Shown: positions 23,769-32,649 of the stretch, in pieces | How positions within the stretch are numbered: position 1 is the stretch's first letter | Layout of the letters: every line of letters begins with the position of its first letter | DNA from: Sutcliffiella horikoshii | GTDB taxonomy: Bacteria; Bacillota; Bacilli; Bacillales; Bacillaceae_I | Direction of reading: 5' to 3' | DNA: 64,000 nucleotides | Assembly: GCF_020524325.1 (NCBI RefSeq) | Contig: NZ_JAIVKY010000005.1 | Span: 310,001-374,000 of the forward strand | Program-made: the position numbers and the translations under genes | The notes under the pieces: model-generated | What the model was told of the DNA's origin: nothing | The model's database searches: none | What the model saw: the letters and a program-made list of their open reading frames with translations, nothing else

Positions 23769-25106
23769 ATGAAAAATGTAAGAGAACTTGCTTTAGAGGC
23801 ATTGTTAAATGTGGAAAAAAAGCAGGCCTACAGTAACTTATTGTTAAACAACTACCTAGATTCAGGAAAGTTATCCAAAAAAGACGCCGGGCTTTTTACC
23901 GAAATCGTGTATGGTACTATTCAACGAACCATCACCTTGGACTATTACTTGGCTTCTTATATAGAAAAACAAAAAAAGCTGCAGGATTGGGTAAAAGTCC
24001 TGTTAAAGATGACTTTGTATCAAATGTTGTATTTAGACAAAGTTCCGGCACGAGCAGCTATTTATGAAGCGGTAGAAATTGCCAAAAAAAGAGGCCACAA
24101 AGGTGTTGCATCTGTTGTCAATGGCGTGTTAAGGTCCATACAGCGTAACGATGTGCCTGACCTTGAAAAAATAGAAAACGATGTGGAGCGCATTTCCATT
24201 TCTACAAGCCACCCAAAGTGGTTGGTGGAAAAATGGATCGAACAATATGGGGTGCATGATACAGAAAGAATGTGTGAAATGAACCTTGTTCCACCACATC
24301 AATCAGCCAGAGCAAATACAGCAAAGGCAGATGTGGAAGAAGTATTGCAAATGCTCACCACTCAAGGATTTAATGTGGAAAAAGGCGAGCTTGCAAAAGA
24401 AAGCATTGTCTCTTTAAAAGGAAATATGGCCTATTCTAATGCCTATAAAAATGGCTATATGACCATTCAAGACGAGAGTTCCATGCTTGTAGCCCGAGCG
24501 CTCGGTGTAGAAAAAGACGATGTTGTCTATGATTGCTGTGCAGCTCCTGGAGGGAAAACAACACATATCGCCGAATTGTTGAAGGATAGTGGTAGAGTCA
24601 TTTCCACGGACCTTCATGAGCACAAGGTAAAACTTATAAAGGATCAAGCAGAGAGACTTCAGCTTTCCAACGTTGAAGCACAAGCCCTTGACAGCCGGAA
24701 GGCCCAAGAAATTTTCAAGGAAGAACAGTTCGATAAAATCTTGGTAGACGCACCATGTTCAGGTTTTGGTGTTATTCGCAGGAAACCCGATCTGAAATAT
24801 ACGAAGTCCATGCAGGATATCAAGCAACTAGCTTCTATTCAATTGGCTATACTAAAGGAAGTGGCACCTCTTGTAAAAAAAGGTGGAACTTTGGTATATA
24901 GTACATGTACAATTGATAAAGAAGAAAATGCTGATGTTATTCATGCATTTCTAGAAGCAAACAAAGAGTTTGAAATAGATTTCAACATTAAAGAATTACT
25001 GCCAGAAAAGGTAAACAGCTATGTTAAAGAAGGTATGCTCCAACTATTGCCTCACTATTTTGGTACGGATGGATTTTTTATTGTTAGACTAAAAAGGCAG
25101 GTGTAA
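23769..25106 (+). CDS. rsmB: 16S rRNA m5C967 methyltransferase
   Basis: 445 aa. It methylates C967 (E. coli numbering) of 16S rRNA with SAM. The N-terminal NusB-like RNA-binding domain (about 1-130; ALEALLNVEKKQAYSN) is followed by the methyltransferase core: CCAAPGGKTTHIAELL (SAM loop), VDAPCSGFGVIRRKPD (first catalytic Cys) and YSTCTIDKEEN (second Cys). GGAG lies 8 bp before the ATG. rlmN follows 3 bp later, pairing two rRNA methylases. Confidence 0.96.
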   Translation: MKNVRELALEALLNVEKKQAYSNLLLNNYLDSGKLSKKDAGLFTEIVYGTIQRTITLDYYLASYIEKQKKLQDWVKVLLKMTLYQMLYLDKVPARAAIYEAVEIAKKRGHKGVASVVNGVLRSIQRNDVPDLEKIENDVERISISTSHPKWLVEKWIEQYGVHDTERMCEMNLVPPHQSARANTAKADVEEVLQMLTTQGFNVEKGELAKESIVSLKGNMAYSNAYKNGYMTIQDESSMLVARALGVEKDDVVYDCCAAPGGKTTHIAELLKDSGRVISTDLHEHKVKLIKDQAERLQLSNVEAQALDSRKAQEIFKEEQFDKILVDAPCSGFGVIRRKPDLKYTKSMQDIKQLASIQLAILKEVAPLVKKGGTLVYSTCTIDKEENADVIHAFLEANKEFEIDFNIKELLPEKVNSYVKEGMLQLLPHYFGTDGFFIVRLKRQV

Positions 25107-25109
25107 AAG

Positions 25110-26201
25110 ATGGAACATAAAACTAAAGAACAACTCAAACAAGAAGAAGCAACGCGTAAACCGTCCATCTATTCTCTACAATTACACGAATTGGAAGAAT
25201 GGTTACTAAGTATCGGAGAGAAAAAATTCAGAACGACACAGATTTTTGAATGGCTTTATCAAAAGCGAGTGACATCGTTTGAAGAAATGTCCAATCTCTC
25301 CAAAAACTTAAGAGAAAAACTAGAAGAAACCTATGCACTTACGACATTAAAAACAATTGTTCAACAAACATCTTCTGATGGAACGATGAAATTCCTATTT
25401 GAACTACATGATGGATATTCCATTGAAACGGTCCTAATGAAGCATGAATATGGAAATTCTGTTTGTGTAACGACACAGGTAGGATGCCGAATCGGTTGTA
25501 CATTCTGTGCCTCAACTCTTGGTGGATTAAAACGTAACCTTGAAGCAGGAGAAATTGTTGCGCAAGTAGTAAAGGTTCAACAGGCTCTTGATGAAATGGA
25601 TGAACGTGTCAGCCACGTGGTAATCATGGGTATTGGGGAACCATTCGATAATTTCGACGAGATGCTCGACTTCTTGAAAATTATCAACCATGACCAAGCG
25701 CTTAATATTGGTGCACGCCACATTACCGTTTCGACAAGTGGGATTATCCCTAAAATTTATAAGTTTGCGGATGAAAACATGCAAATTAACTTTGCTGTTT
25801 CCCTGCATGCTCCAAATACAGAAATTCGTTCAAGACTTATGCCTATCAATAGAGCATATAAACTTCCAGACCTAATGGAGTCTATCCGTTATTACATCAA
25901 TAAAACGGGACGTCGTGTGAGTTTTGAATATGGCTTGTTCGGTGGGGTCAATGACCAAGTAGAACATGCCGAGGAATTGGCACAGTTGCTTAAGGGCATG
26001 AAATGTCACGTGAACTTAATTCCGGTGAATTACGTTCCAGAGCGTGACTATGTGAGAACACCAAAAGAACAAATTAATTTATTTGAAAAAACATTGAAAA
26101 ATCTTGGGGTCAATGTAACAGTTCGTCGTGAGCAAGGCCACGACATTGATGCTGCATGCGGACAGCTGCGTGCGAAGGAGCGGAAAGAAGAGACGAGGTG
26201 A
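25110..26201 (+). CDS. rlmN: 23S rRNA A2503 / tRNA A37 C2-methyltransferase
   Basis: 363 aa radical-SAM enzyme, the same length as B. subtilis RlmN. The 4Fe-4S cluster Cys126, Cys130 and Cys133 lie in [11 protein letters not shown] (C-x3-C-x2-C). MGIGEPFDN and the C-terminal [10 protein letters not shown] with the methyl-carrying Cys are present. AAGGCAGGTG precedes the ATG. It leads into prpC-prkC with a 9-bp gap. Confidence 0.96.
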   Translation: MEHKTKEQLKQEEATRKPSIYSLQLHELEEWLLSIGEKKFRTTQIFEWLYQKRVTSFEEMSNLSKNLREKLEETYALTTLKTIVQQTSSDGTMKFLFELHDGYSIETVLMKHEYGNSVCVTTQVGCRIGCTFCASTLGGLKRNLEAGEIVAQVVKVQQALDEMDERVSHVVIMGIGEPFDNFDEMLDFLKIINHDQALNIGARHITVSTSGIIPKIYKFADENMQINFAVSLHAPNTEIRSRLMPINRAYKLPDLMESIRYYINKTGRRVSFEYGLFGGVNDQVEHAEELAQLLKGMKCHVNLIPVNYVPERDYVRTPKEQINLFEKTLKNLGVNVTVRREQGHDIDAACGQLRAKERKEETR

Positions 26202-26210
26202 CAATGGTTA

Positions 26211-26960
26211 ATGGTCTTTTTAACAGATAGAGGGAGAGTTCGTTCACATAATGAAGACAATGGGGGAATTTTTGTTAATAAAGACGGCACAAAACTAGCA
26301 GTGGTTTGTGACGGTATGGGGGGCCATCAAGCAGGTGAAGTGGCAAGCGAAAGAGCAGTAAGCCACATCAAAGAAGTGTGGGAAGAGACAACCAATATCT
26401 CTTCCCCTGAACCTGCTGAGATCTGGTTGAAGACATTCATTCTTCAAGCCAATCAAACACTCTTTGACCATGCAAATTCCCATGAGGAATGCAATGGGAT
26501 GGGAACTACAATCGTTGCTGCCATTATTGGCGATGGTTTTGTTACCCATGCACATGTCGGTGACAGTAGGATTTATCTTGTTTCAGAGGAAAGTGCCAAG
26601 CAATTAACAGAAGATCATACATTTGTTAATGAACTTGTTAAAACGGGGCAAATATCAAAGGTAGATGCAGAACATCATCCTAGAAAAAATGTTATACTAC
26701 AGGCTTTAGGGACAGAAAAAACAGTGAAAATAGATATAAAAACCATTACATATGATGATCCAGGATATATTCTCCTTTGTTCAGACGGTTTGAGTGACAA
26801 AGTGAAAGACCGGGAGCTAGTTGAGGTTTTAAACAACGGGAACCATGCTTTGTCTGAAAAAGCAGAGGAATTAATAAGACGCGCCAACCATTACGGTGGG
26901 GAAGATAATATCACGGTTGCCATCTTGGAATTATCTGTCTCCGAAGCTGGGAGTGGGTGA
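26211..26960 (+). CDS. prpC: PPM-type Ser/Thr protein phosphatase
   Basis: 249 aa Mn2+-dependent phosphatase (also stp) that reverses PrkC phosphorylation. Motifs in order: RSHNEDN, VCDGMGGHQAGE (metal Asp and Gly), GMGTTIVAA, HVGDSR, TEDHTFV, LCSDGLSDKV and GGEDNITV. The ATG at 26211 has GAGGTG 11 bp upstream; another ATG 7 bp earlier is out of frame and soon stops. It overlaps nothing but lies 5 bp from prkC, the usual phosphatase-kinase pair. Confidence 0.95.
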   Translation: MVFLTDRGRVRSHNEDNGGIFVNKDGTKLAVVCDGMGGHQAGEVASERAVSHIKEVWEETTNISSPEPAEIWLKTFILQANQTLFDHANSHEECNGMGTTIVAAIIGDGFVTHAHVGDSRIYLVSEESAKQLTEDHTFVNELVKTGQISKVDAEHHPRKNVILQALGTEKTVKIDIKTITYDDPGYILLCSDGLSDKVKDRELVEVLNNGNHALSEKAEELIRRANHYGGEDNITVAILELSVSEAGSG

Positions 26961-26965
26961 AATAG

Positions 26966-28939
26966 GTGTTAATAGGTAAAAGATTAAATGATCGCTACAA
27001 AATTATGGAAGTCATTGGTGGCGGTGGAATGGCAAATGTTTACCTTGCCCATGACATGATTTTGGATCGTGATGTAGCAGTAAAAGTATTACGTTTAGAT
27101 TTTGCAAATGATGAGGAATTTATTCGCCGCTTTAGAAGAGAGGCTCAATCTGCAACAAGCTTGGACCATCCGAATATAGTAAGCATTTATGATATTGGGG
27201 AAGAAGATGATATTTATTATATTGTGATGGAGCATGTGTCAGGAAAAACATTAAAACAGTACATTCAACAATATGCACCTGTGGAACAATATAATGCAGT
27301 GGAGATTATGAACCAGCTGACATCAGCTATTTCGCATGCCCATGAAAATGGTATAATCCACCGGGACATTAAACCGCAAAATATATTGATTGATGATTAT
27401 GGTACTGTGAAAGTGACGGATTTCGGTATTGCCATGGCCTTGAGTTCTACAACGATTACTCAGACCAATTCCCTTTTAGGTTCTGTTCATTATTTATCTC
27501 CTGAACAGGCTAGAGGAAGTTTGGCAACGAAAAAATCTGATGTCTATGCATTAGGTATTGTAATGTTTGAATTGTTAACAGGAAGATTGCCGTTTTCCGG
27601 GGAATCTGCAGTTTCCATTGCTTTAAAGCATTTGCAATCACAAACGCCATCTCCAAAGCGTTGGAATCCTACTTTGCCTCAAAGTATGGAGAATGTTGTA
27701 TTAAAAGCGATGGCTAAGGATCCGCTTCACCGCTATGCCTCTGTTGACGAAATGCAGGCAGATGTCATGACGGCGCTTGAACCAAGCCGTATGAATGAAC
27801 CTAAATTTTATATACCTGATGACGATGAAGAGGCAACAAAAGCTATTCCAATTATTAAAGGCAGTTTAAATAATATTACAAATGAAGATGAAACTAGAAT
27901 TCGTCCGCCAGAAACCAACCCTGTAAGCGAAAAAACAGAAGAACCACCGCCTCCAAAAAAGAAGAAAAAGAAAAAATGGGTCATTGGGATGTTACTCCTA
28001 TTTTTACTGCTTGTTGGTGGTGGAATAGCTGCATTTACTCTATTACCATCCATGCTTCTTCCTAAAGATGTCACAGTTCCTGATGTGACGGATAAAGAGT
28101 ATGACGATGCAGTCAAAGAACTGATAGATTTAGGTTTTGTTTTAGAAGAACCAAAAGAGGAACCTAGTGATGATATTGAAGAGGGAAGAGTAACGAGAAC
28201 TTTCCCTGAAGCAGGAGAGGTAGTTAAAGAAGGCAAAGCAATTACCATCTTCCAAAGCTTAGGCAAAGAAAAAGTCGAAATGGCTGATTACACGGGGCTT
28301 CCAGTCAATGAGGCTATTAATCGGATACAAGCAGCCAAATATGACGACCATGAAATTGAGGAAATTCACTCTGATGAAGTACCTGAAGGACAAGTCATCC
28401 GACAAGAACCCGAGGCTGGGGAGAGTGTAGTCCCGGAAGAAACAATAGTAAAGCTAATTGTCTCTATGGGTTCAAGTCCTATTGAACTGGACAATTATCA
28501 AGGATCTTCCATTGAGTTTGCACAACGACATCTTGCGAGCTTAGAATTAGTTCCAGAAGTGACAAGAGAGTATAATGATTCTGTATCTGAAGGGAATATT
28601 ATTAAACAGGATCCTGCACCAGAATCCCAAGTGAAAAAAGGGGATACCATTAAACTTATCGTTTCTGATGGGCCACAACCTGGTGATAAGACAGTGGATA
28701 TACCACTTGAAGTAACATATGATCCGGAAGAAGAAGGCGCAGAGCAGACAGTTGAATTATATTTAGAGGACCTTAATAACACAATGGAAGGTGAACCAAA
28801 AGAAACCTTTATTATTACGGAGGACTTGATCACCAGTTTCACGGTAACAGTGGCTTATAAACAACAGGCTAAATACAAAATTGTCGTAGATGGGAAAGAA
28901 GTAGAAAATAAAACCATTAACTATGACGATATAGAGTAA
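26966..28939 (+). CDS. prkC: PASTA-domain Ser/Thr protein kinase
   Basis: 657 aa membrane kinase that senses muropeptides in spore germination and cell-wall control. Kinase domain about 1-270: GGGGMANVY glycine loop, Lys40 (AVKVL), HRDIKPQN catalytic loop, DFG. A Lys-rich stretch precedes one transmembrane helix at about 338-362. Outside the cell are three PASTA repeats (starting near DVTVPDVTDKEYDDA) and a C-terminal beta domain, as in B. subtilis PrkC. The start is GTG at 26966 with GGGTGA 5 bp upstream. rsgA, a reported PrkC/PrpC target, follows at 18 bp. Confidence 0.96.
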   Translation: MLIGKRLNDRYKIMEVIGGGGMANVYLAHDMILDRDVAVKVLRLDFANDEEFIRRFRREAQSATSLDHPNIVSIYDIGEEDDIYYIVMEHVSGKTLKQYIQQYAPVEQYNAVEIMNQLTSAISHAHENGIIHRDIKPQNILIDDYGTVKVTDFGIAMALSSTTITQTNSLLGSVHYLSPEQARGSLATKKSDVYALGIVMFELLTGRLPFSGESAVSIALKHLQSQTPSPKRWNPTLPQSMENVVLKAMAKDPLHRYASVDEMQADVMTALEPSRMNEPKFYIPDDDEEATKAIPIIKGSLNNITNEDETRIRPPETNPVSEKTEEPPPPKKKKKKKWVIGMLLLFLLLVGGGIAAFTLLPSMLLPKDVTVPDVTDKEYDDAVKELIDLGFVLEEPKEEPSDDIEEGRVTRTFPEAGEVVKEGKAITIFQSLGKEKVEMADYTGLPVNEAINRIQAAKYDDHEIEEIHSDEVPEGQVIRQEPEAGESVVPEETIVKLIVSMGSSPIELDNYQGSSIEFAQRHLASLELVPEVTREYNDSVSEGNIIKQDPAPESQVKKGDTIKLIVSDGPQPGDKTVDIPLEVTYDPEEEGAEQTVELYLEDLNNTMEGEPKETFIITEDLITSFTVTVAYKQQAKYKIVVDGKEVENKTINYDDIE

Positions 28940-28957
28940 TTATTAAGGAGTGAGTGT

Positions 28958-29836
28958 ATGCCAGAAGGCAAGATTGTCAAAGCATTGAGCGGCTTTTACT
29001 ATGTTTTGACAGCGGATGGCGATATTACCCAATGCAGGGGTAGAGGGGTTTTCCGAAAAAATAAGATAACCCCTCTTGTTGGGGACTCAGTTGTATTTCA
29101 AGCAGAAAACGACCAAGAAGGATACATTATGGATGTACTTCCTCGTAAAAACGAGCTTGTAAGACCGCCAATCGCTAACATTGATCAGGCAATCCTTGTG
29201 TTTTCTGCGATGGAACCTGAATTCAGTACGGTTCTTTTGGATCGATTCCTTGTGCTGATTGAGTCAAAAGGGGTCAGTCCATTGATTTGTATTTCTAAAA
29301 TGGATCTTCTTGATGAAGATGCCAACCTCCTGGCGTTTGCGGATTATTATCGTTCGATAGGTTATGAAGTTCTATTAACTTCTACCAAGGAACCAGAGCA
29401 GCTTAAAGAAATACTGCCATACCTGAAAGATAAGACATCCGTAATTGCGGGACAATCAGGAGTTGGAAAGTCATCTCTTTTGAACGTGTTACGCCCAGAG
29501 TTAGAATTAAAAACAGATAATATTTCCTCCCACTTAGGACGAGGAAAGCACACGACAAGGCATGTGGAGCTGATGGAAATCAACCATGGCTTTGTTGCGG
29601 ACACGCCAGGTTTCAGTTCACTAGAATTCCTTGAAATGGAAGCGGAAGACGTAAAAGATTGTTTTCCAGAATTCGTAGAAAAAAGCCATGATTGCAAGTT
29701 TCGAGGATGTACTCACCTTAAAGAACCAAAATGTGCGGTTAAAGAAGCAGTCGAAAACGAAGAAATTGCTTCCTACCGATATAAACACTACGTTTCTTTT
29801 GTAGAAGAAATAAAAGACAGAAAGCCGAGGTACTAA
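28958..29836 (+). CDS. rsgA: Ribosome small-subunit-dependent GTPase A
   Basis: 292 aa, circularly permuted GTPase (also cpgA/yloQ) acting in late 30S maturation. The N-terminal OB domain (about 1-65) is followed by the permuted GTPase: G4-like SKMD, G1 [13 protein letters not shown]3 DTPGFSS; then a C-terminal zinc knuckle ([14 protein letters not shown]). AAGGAGTG precedes the ATG. It shares the cluster with prpC-prkC and is 2 bp from rpe. Confidence 0.96.
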   Translation: MPEGKIVKALSGFYYVLTADGDITQCRGRGVFRKNKITPLVGDSVVFQAENDQEGYIMDVLPRKNELVRPPIANIDQAILVFSAMEPEFSTVLLDRFLVLIESKGVSPLICISKMDLLDEDANLLAFADYYRSIGYEVLLTSTKEPEQLKEILPYLKDKTSVIAGQSGVGKSSLLNVLRPELELKTDNISSHLGRGKHTTRHVELMEINHGFVADTPGFSSLEFLEMEAEDVKDCFPEFVEKSHDCKFRGCTHLKEPKCAVKEAVENEEIASYRYKHYVSFVEEIKDRKPRY

Positions 29837-29838
29837 AT

Positions 29839-30492
29839 ATGATAAAAATCGCCCCTTCCATTCTAAGTGCGGACTTTGCCAACTTAGGAAAAGACATTCT
29901 AGATGTGGAACAAGGAGGAGCAGACTATATTCATATTGATGTGATGGACGGACATTTTGTACCAAACATCACCATTGGTCCTTTAATCGTCGAAGCAGTT
30001 CGCCCCATCACAAAGCTGCCTTTGGATGTGCATCTGATGATTGAAAATCCTGATGCATATATTGCTGATTTTGCCAAAGCAGGTGCTGACATCATTTCCG
30101 TTCATGTGGAAGCATGTCGTCATCTTCACCGCACCATCCAGCATATTAAGTCACAAGGTGTAAAAGCTGGTGTAGTTATCAATCCTGCAACACCGGTTGA
30201 GAGCATCATTCCTATTTTGAATAATGTGGATTTGGTGCTTTTAATGACAGTCAACCCCGGATTTGGCGGTCAGGCTTTCATCCATGATGTATTGCCGAAA
30301 ATTAAGCAGGTAGCTTCCTTGGCGAAAGAAAGAGGATTGTCCATTGATATTGAGGTTGATGGTGGCGTGAATCCTGAAACAGCTAAGCTATGTGTGGAAG
30401 CAGGTGCAAACGTTTTGGTTGCCGGATCTGCCATCTACAACAAAGAAGATCGTAAACAGGCAATCTCCTCCATCAGAAGCAACTTATCATAA
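29839..30492 (+). CDS. rpe: Ribulose-phosphate 3-epimerase
   Basis: 217 aa metal-dependent TIM barrel interconverting ribulose 5-phosphate and xylulose 5-phosphate. [11 protein letters not shown], the metal motif [31 protein letters not shown] and EVDGGVN are all intact. CCGAGG lies upstream of the ATG. Its position after rsgA and before thiN matches B. subtilis. Confidence 0.97.
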   Translation: MIKIAPSILSADFANLGKDILDVEQGGADYIHIDVMDGHFVPNITIGPLIVEAVRPITKLPLDVHLMIENPDAYIADFAKAGADIISVHVEACRHLHRTIQHIKSQGVKAGVVINPATPVESIIPILNNVDLVLLMTVNPGFGGQAFIHDVLPKIKQVASLAKERGLSIDIEVDGGVNPETAKLCVEAGANVLVAGSAIYNKEDRKQAISSIRSNLS

Positions 30493-30546
30493 TTACTGGA
30501 TTGCTGCGGCATGCTAAAGGTAAATGGTGAGGGAGGAACTTCTAAG

Positions 30547-30732
30547 ATGAATATTTCGAAGGATGACCAGGCAATACTTGAACAAGCATTGCACTCCGCA
30601 TTGGCCAATAGCACAGACTATAACGAAATTGACATGTATGAACAGTTGCTGAAGAAGTTTTCTTCAGGTGAAGTAGTAAATAAACAACTGGACGGATTTC
30701 GTTATGACTATGACGACTCCTCCAGCACGTAA
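30547..30732 (+). CDS. Small protein of unknown function
   Basis: 61 aa, starting at an ATG with GGGAGGAAC 7 bp upstream; the same frame has an ATG 36 bp earlier without a good site. The protein is acidic and probably helical (KDDQAILEQALHSALANS, then EIDMYEQLLKKF), with a Tyr/Asp/Ser-rich end. I do not recognise it. The good ribosome binding site, codon use like its neighbours, and a terminator exactly at its stop support a real gene co-transcribed with rpe. No membrane segment or cysteine. Confidence 0.65.
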   Translation: MNISKDDQAILEQALHSALANSTDYNEIDMYEQLLKKFSSGEVVNKQLDGFRYDYDDSSST

Positions 30733-30759
30733 AAAGTCTTCGTTAATGAAGGCTTTTTT
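30731..30759 (+). terminator. Terminator after the small gene
   Basis: An 11-bp stem (30731-30741 with 30748-30758, one G-U pair), 6-nt loop, ending in a T-run. The stem starts at the last base of the stop codon. It separates rpe from thiN. Confidence 0.85.
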
Positions 30760-30789
30760 ACGTTAAAAAGTTTTAAGGGGAGATGCAAA

Positions 30790-31446
30790 TTGATTATACA
30801 TATTGTTGCAGGGGGACCGATAGAGCGGATTCCTGAATTGCAAGATTGGCAGGATGAAGATGTGCTTTGGGTGGGGGTAGATAGAGGGGTTGCTTATTTA
30901 CTTGAGCATAATATCTTACCAGCTAAAGCTTTTGGTGACTTTGATTCCATTACAAGTGAAGAACTTCATACAATAAAAGCACAACTCCCTCATGCAGAGG
31001 TCTTTCCTAGTGAAAAAGACGAGACAGATACAGAAATTGCAGTGAACTGGGCGCTTTGCCAGGATCCAGCAATTATCAGAATTTTTGGAGGAACGGGTGG
31101 CAGGCTGGATCACTTTTTAGGGAACATACAGCTTCTGTTAAAAGGACTGGAGAGTGGGGTGTTAATCGAAATCCACGATATTCAAAATCAACTTTTTGCC
31201 CTTAGGGAAGGTACATACTCTATCAAGGAAGATGAGTCTCTGCCATTTATTTCATTTATGCCTATCACCCCTGATGTGAAAGGTATCACGCTCAAGGGAT
31301 TTAAATATCCTTTAGAAAAAAAGCATATTCGCTTTGGGGACACACTATGTATTAGTAATGAACTTGAAGTGGAAAGTGGTACTTTTTCATTTGATGAAGG
31401 CATATTAATGGTGATAAGGAGCCGTGATTATCATCCATTATCTTAA
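30790..31446 (+). CDS. thiN: Thiamine pyrophosphokinase
   Basis: 218 aa, B. subtilis YloS. It converts thiamine to thiamine pyrophosphate. VGVDRGVAYLLEH, AFGDFDSI, EKDETDTEIA and GGTGGRLDHFLGN are the family's substrate-binding motifs. Start is TTG at 30790 with AGGGGAGATG 5 bp upstream. It lies between two terminators (30759 and 31623), probably with its own promoter. Confidence 0.94.
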   Translation: MIIHIVAGGPIERIPELQDWQDEDVLWVGVDRGVAYLLEHNILPAKAFGDFDSITSEELHTIKAQLPHAEVFPSEKDETDTEIAVNWALCQDPAIIRIFGGTGGRLDHFLGNIQLLLKGLESGVLIEIHDIQNQLFALREGTYSIKEDESLPFISFMPITPDVKGITLKGFKYPLEKKHIRFGDTLCISNELEVESGTFSFDEGILMVIRSRDYHPLS

Positions 31447-31517
31447 GACGGTCCCAGCGATCCGCTAATTTGCAACCTGATTTAATAAAAAGGTAAAAGT
31501 TCGGAGGAGGGAATGTA

Positions 31518-31598
31518 ATGAAATTTTATACAATCAAACTACCTAGGTTCTTGGGGGGAATAATCCGGGCTATGCTTGGGTCGTTTAAAAAGGAGTAA
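31518..31598 (+). CDS. spoVM: Stage V sporulation protein M
   Basis: 26 aa: MKFYTIKLPRFLGGIIRAML plus GSFKKE, nearly identical to B. subtilis SpoVM. This amphipathic helix recognises the convex forespore membrane and anchors the coat ATPase SpoIVA; it also inhibits FtsH. Too short for ordinary gene calling. GGAGGAGGG lies 7 bp before the ATG, and a terminator starts right after the stop. B. subtilis transcribes it from a SigE promoter; I could not place one confidently here. It identifies the organism as a spore former. Confidence 0.97.
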   Translation: MKFYTIKLPRFLGGIIRAMLGSFKKE

Positions 31599-31623
31599 GG
31601 CACCTGGAAAGGGTGCTTTTTTT
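31599..31623 (+). terminator. Terminator after spoVM
   Basis: GCACC (31600-31604) pairs with GGTGC (31612-31616), followed by TTTTTTT. Confidence 0.85.
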
Positions 31624-32046
31624 ATAAATGAATAGTGTTTTGATTGAAAATGATGCCTGATTCAGAGGTGGCAAGGTATGTAAGTTGGGCAAATGTCCGA
31701 AGATTTGTTGATTTTGACCGAAGTTTTCCGAAAGTTGACCGAAGATTTTGCAAAGTTGGCCGAAGTTTCGGATAAATGACCGAACCAATTTTTCAATTGA
31801 CCGAACACCACTATAAAATTGACCAAACATTCAATCGATTTGTCCGAACCCTATTGAAAAAAGTAGGGAGAATGACCGAACCTGTTAAAAAATTGACCGA
31901 ACCAATTTTTACTTGATAAAAAAACAACTATAACATAGGAATTACAACAATTTTTTGCGATTTTACAAAGATGTATACGGTAAGATAGTTATGTAAACCA
32001 ATATCAATACCAAATCAACCAACACCAAAACTCAACCAAAAGTAAA
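31624..32046. other. Convergent gap between spoVM and rpmB
   Basis: A 420-bp region between two facing terminators, so ordinarily little transcribed. The first half holds the GACCGAA periodic array. The rest (31911-32046) is AT-rich and contains short CCAA-type repeats (AACCAATATC, AATCAACCAACACC, CTCAACC) but no gene. A minus-strand ORF through the array has no ribosome binding site and is not accepted. Confidence 0.6.
31694..31904. repeat. 21-bp periodic GACCGAA array
   Basis: The core TTGACCGAA (variants TGTCCGAA, TTGGCCGAA, TGACCAAA) recurs with its CCGA at 31697, 31718, 31739, 31760, 31780, 31801, 31823, 31844, 31876 and 31897; spacings are 21, 21, 21, 20, 21, 22, 21, 32 and 21 bp. One extra core sits at 31728. 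Spacers are about 12 bp, AT-rich and not conserved. The sequence is unlike the array at 9.0-9.4 kb but the period is the same. Spacings of 20 and 22 would break any reading frame. Confidence 0.85.
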
Positions 32047-32075
32047 AAGCGACAAGGATCATCTCCCTGTCGCTT
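32047..32075 (-). terminator. Terminator of rpmB
   Basis: AAGCGACA (32047-32054) pairs with TGTCGCTT (32068-32075); on the minus strand the stem is followed by TTT. It lies 22 bp beyond the rpmB stop. Confidence 0.8.
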
Positions 32076-32096
32076 CTTTATGTGCGCAAATATTAA

Positions 32097-32285
32097 TTAA
32101 ACGCGCTCAACTTTACCTGATTTTAAAGCTCTTGCAGAAACGTATACACGCTTTGGCTTACCATCTACTAAGATGCGAACTTTTTGAAGGTTTGCACCCC
32201 AAGTACGACGAGTAGAGTTCATTGCGTGAGAACGTGCGTTTCCAGAACCAGTCTTTTTGCCTGTAATTACACATTTACGTGCCAT
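32097..32285 (-). CDS. rpmB: 50S ribosomal protein L28
   Basis: 62 aa, nearly identical to B. subtilis L28 ([48 protein letters not shown]). It has only one cysteine, so it is the zinc-free form. The ATG at 32285 has GGAGGG 8 bp upstream; the frame's earlier ATG 6 bp away is unlikely. It is the only ribosomal protein gene in the window on the minus strand, divergent from yloU, with a long possible leader. Confidence 0.97.
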   Translation of the reverse strand: MARKCVITGKKTGSGNARSHAMNSTRRTWGANLQKVRILVDGKPKRVYVSARALKSGKVERV

Positions 32286-32335
32286 GTTCAATTCCCTCCT
32301 AACTACAAAGAAACATCATTCAATATTTTCATTAG

Positions 32336-32359
32336 TAATAAGAAAGTACCTTCTTATTA
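32336..32359 (-). promoter_or_regulatory. 24-bp palindrome in the rpmB upstream region
   Basis: TAATAAGAA (32336-32344) and TTCTTATTA (32351-32359) are perfect inverted copies around AGTACC. It lies 50 bp before the rpmB ATG. It could be an operator or an mRNA leader hairpin; there is no T-run on the minus strand that would make it a terminator. Confidence 0.5.
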
Positions 32360-32453
32360 TTGCGAGAAGAACCATACATAAGGTCTACGTCTAAAGAAGT
32401 ACCCTTCTGCATCGTTTTTCTTTACCAAAATAATCTCTTGAAAATACTTATAT

Positions 32454-32482
32454 AATTTAACATACTACCCCACACTTTGCAA
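32454..32482 (-). promoter_or_regulatory. Possible promoter of rpmB
   Basis: On the minus strand TTGCAA (32477-32482) and TAAATT (32454-32459) are 17 bp apart. If used, the mRNA would have a leader of about 160 nt containing the palindrome at 32336-32359. Confidence 0.35.
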
Positions 32483-32514
32483 TAGTTCTAAGGAAAGCTT
32501 TCAAGAAAAAAACC

Positions 32515-32559
32515 TTGACATACATGTTTTTAGCATTCAGTATAATAATAGTATTATTA
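32515..32559 (+). promoter_or_regulatory. Possible yloU promoter with overlapping 17-bp palindrome
   Basis: A perfect TTGACA (32515-32520) and a perfect TATAAT (32541-32546) are present but 20 bp apart, more than normal. Overlapping the -10 is a perfect palindrome, TAATAATA-G-TATTATTA (32543-32559), in the position of an operator. The wide spacing could mean dependence on an activator, or that a different -10 such as TAAAAT near 32601 is used. Confidence 0.4.
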
Positions 32560-32649
32560 GAATAGTACCCGCCTGCTTTTAAAATGAACGTTTTTATAGT
32601 AAAATAGCGTGTAGACAAGGTGAAAAATCCAATTGAAGGGGGAACCTTT

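Noticed and set aside
26204-26230. ATG at 26204 as prpC start
   Set aside because: It is out of frame with prpC and stops after eight codons; ATG 26211 is in frame.
31585-31830. Minus-strand 81-aa ORF with FGQ every seven residues
   Set aside because: It is a by-product of the 21-bp array. There is no ribosome binding site, a stop lies directly before the ATG, and array spacings of 20 and 22 bp break the pattern.
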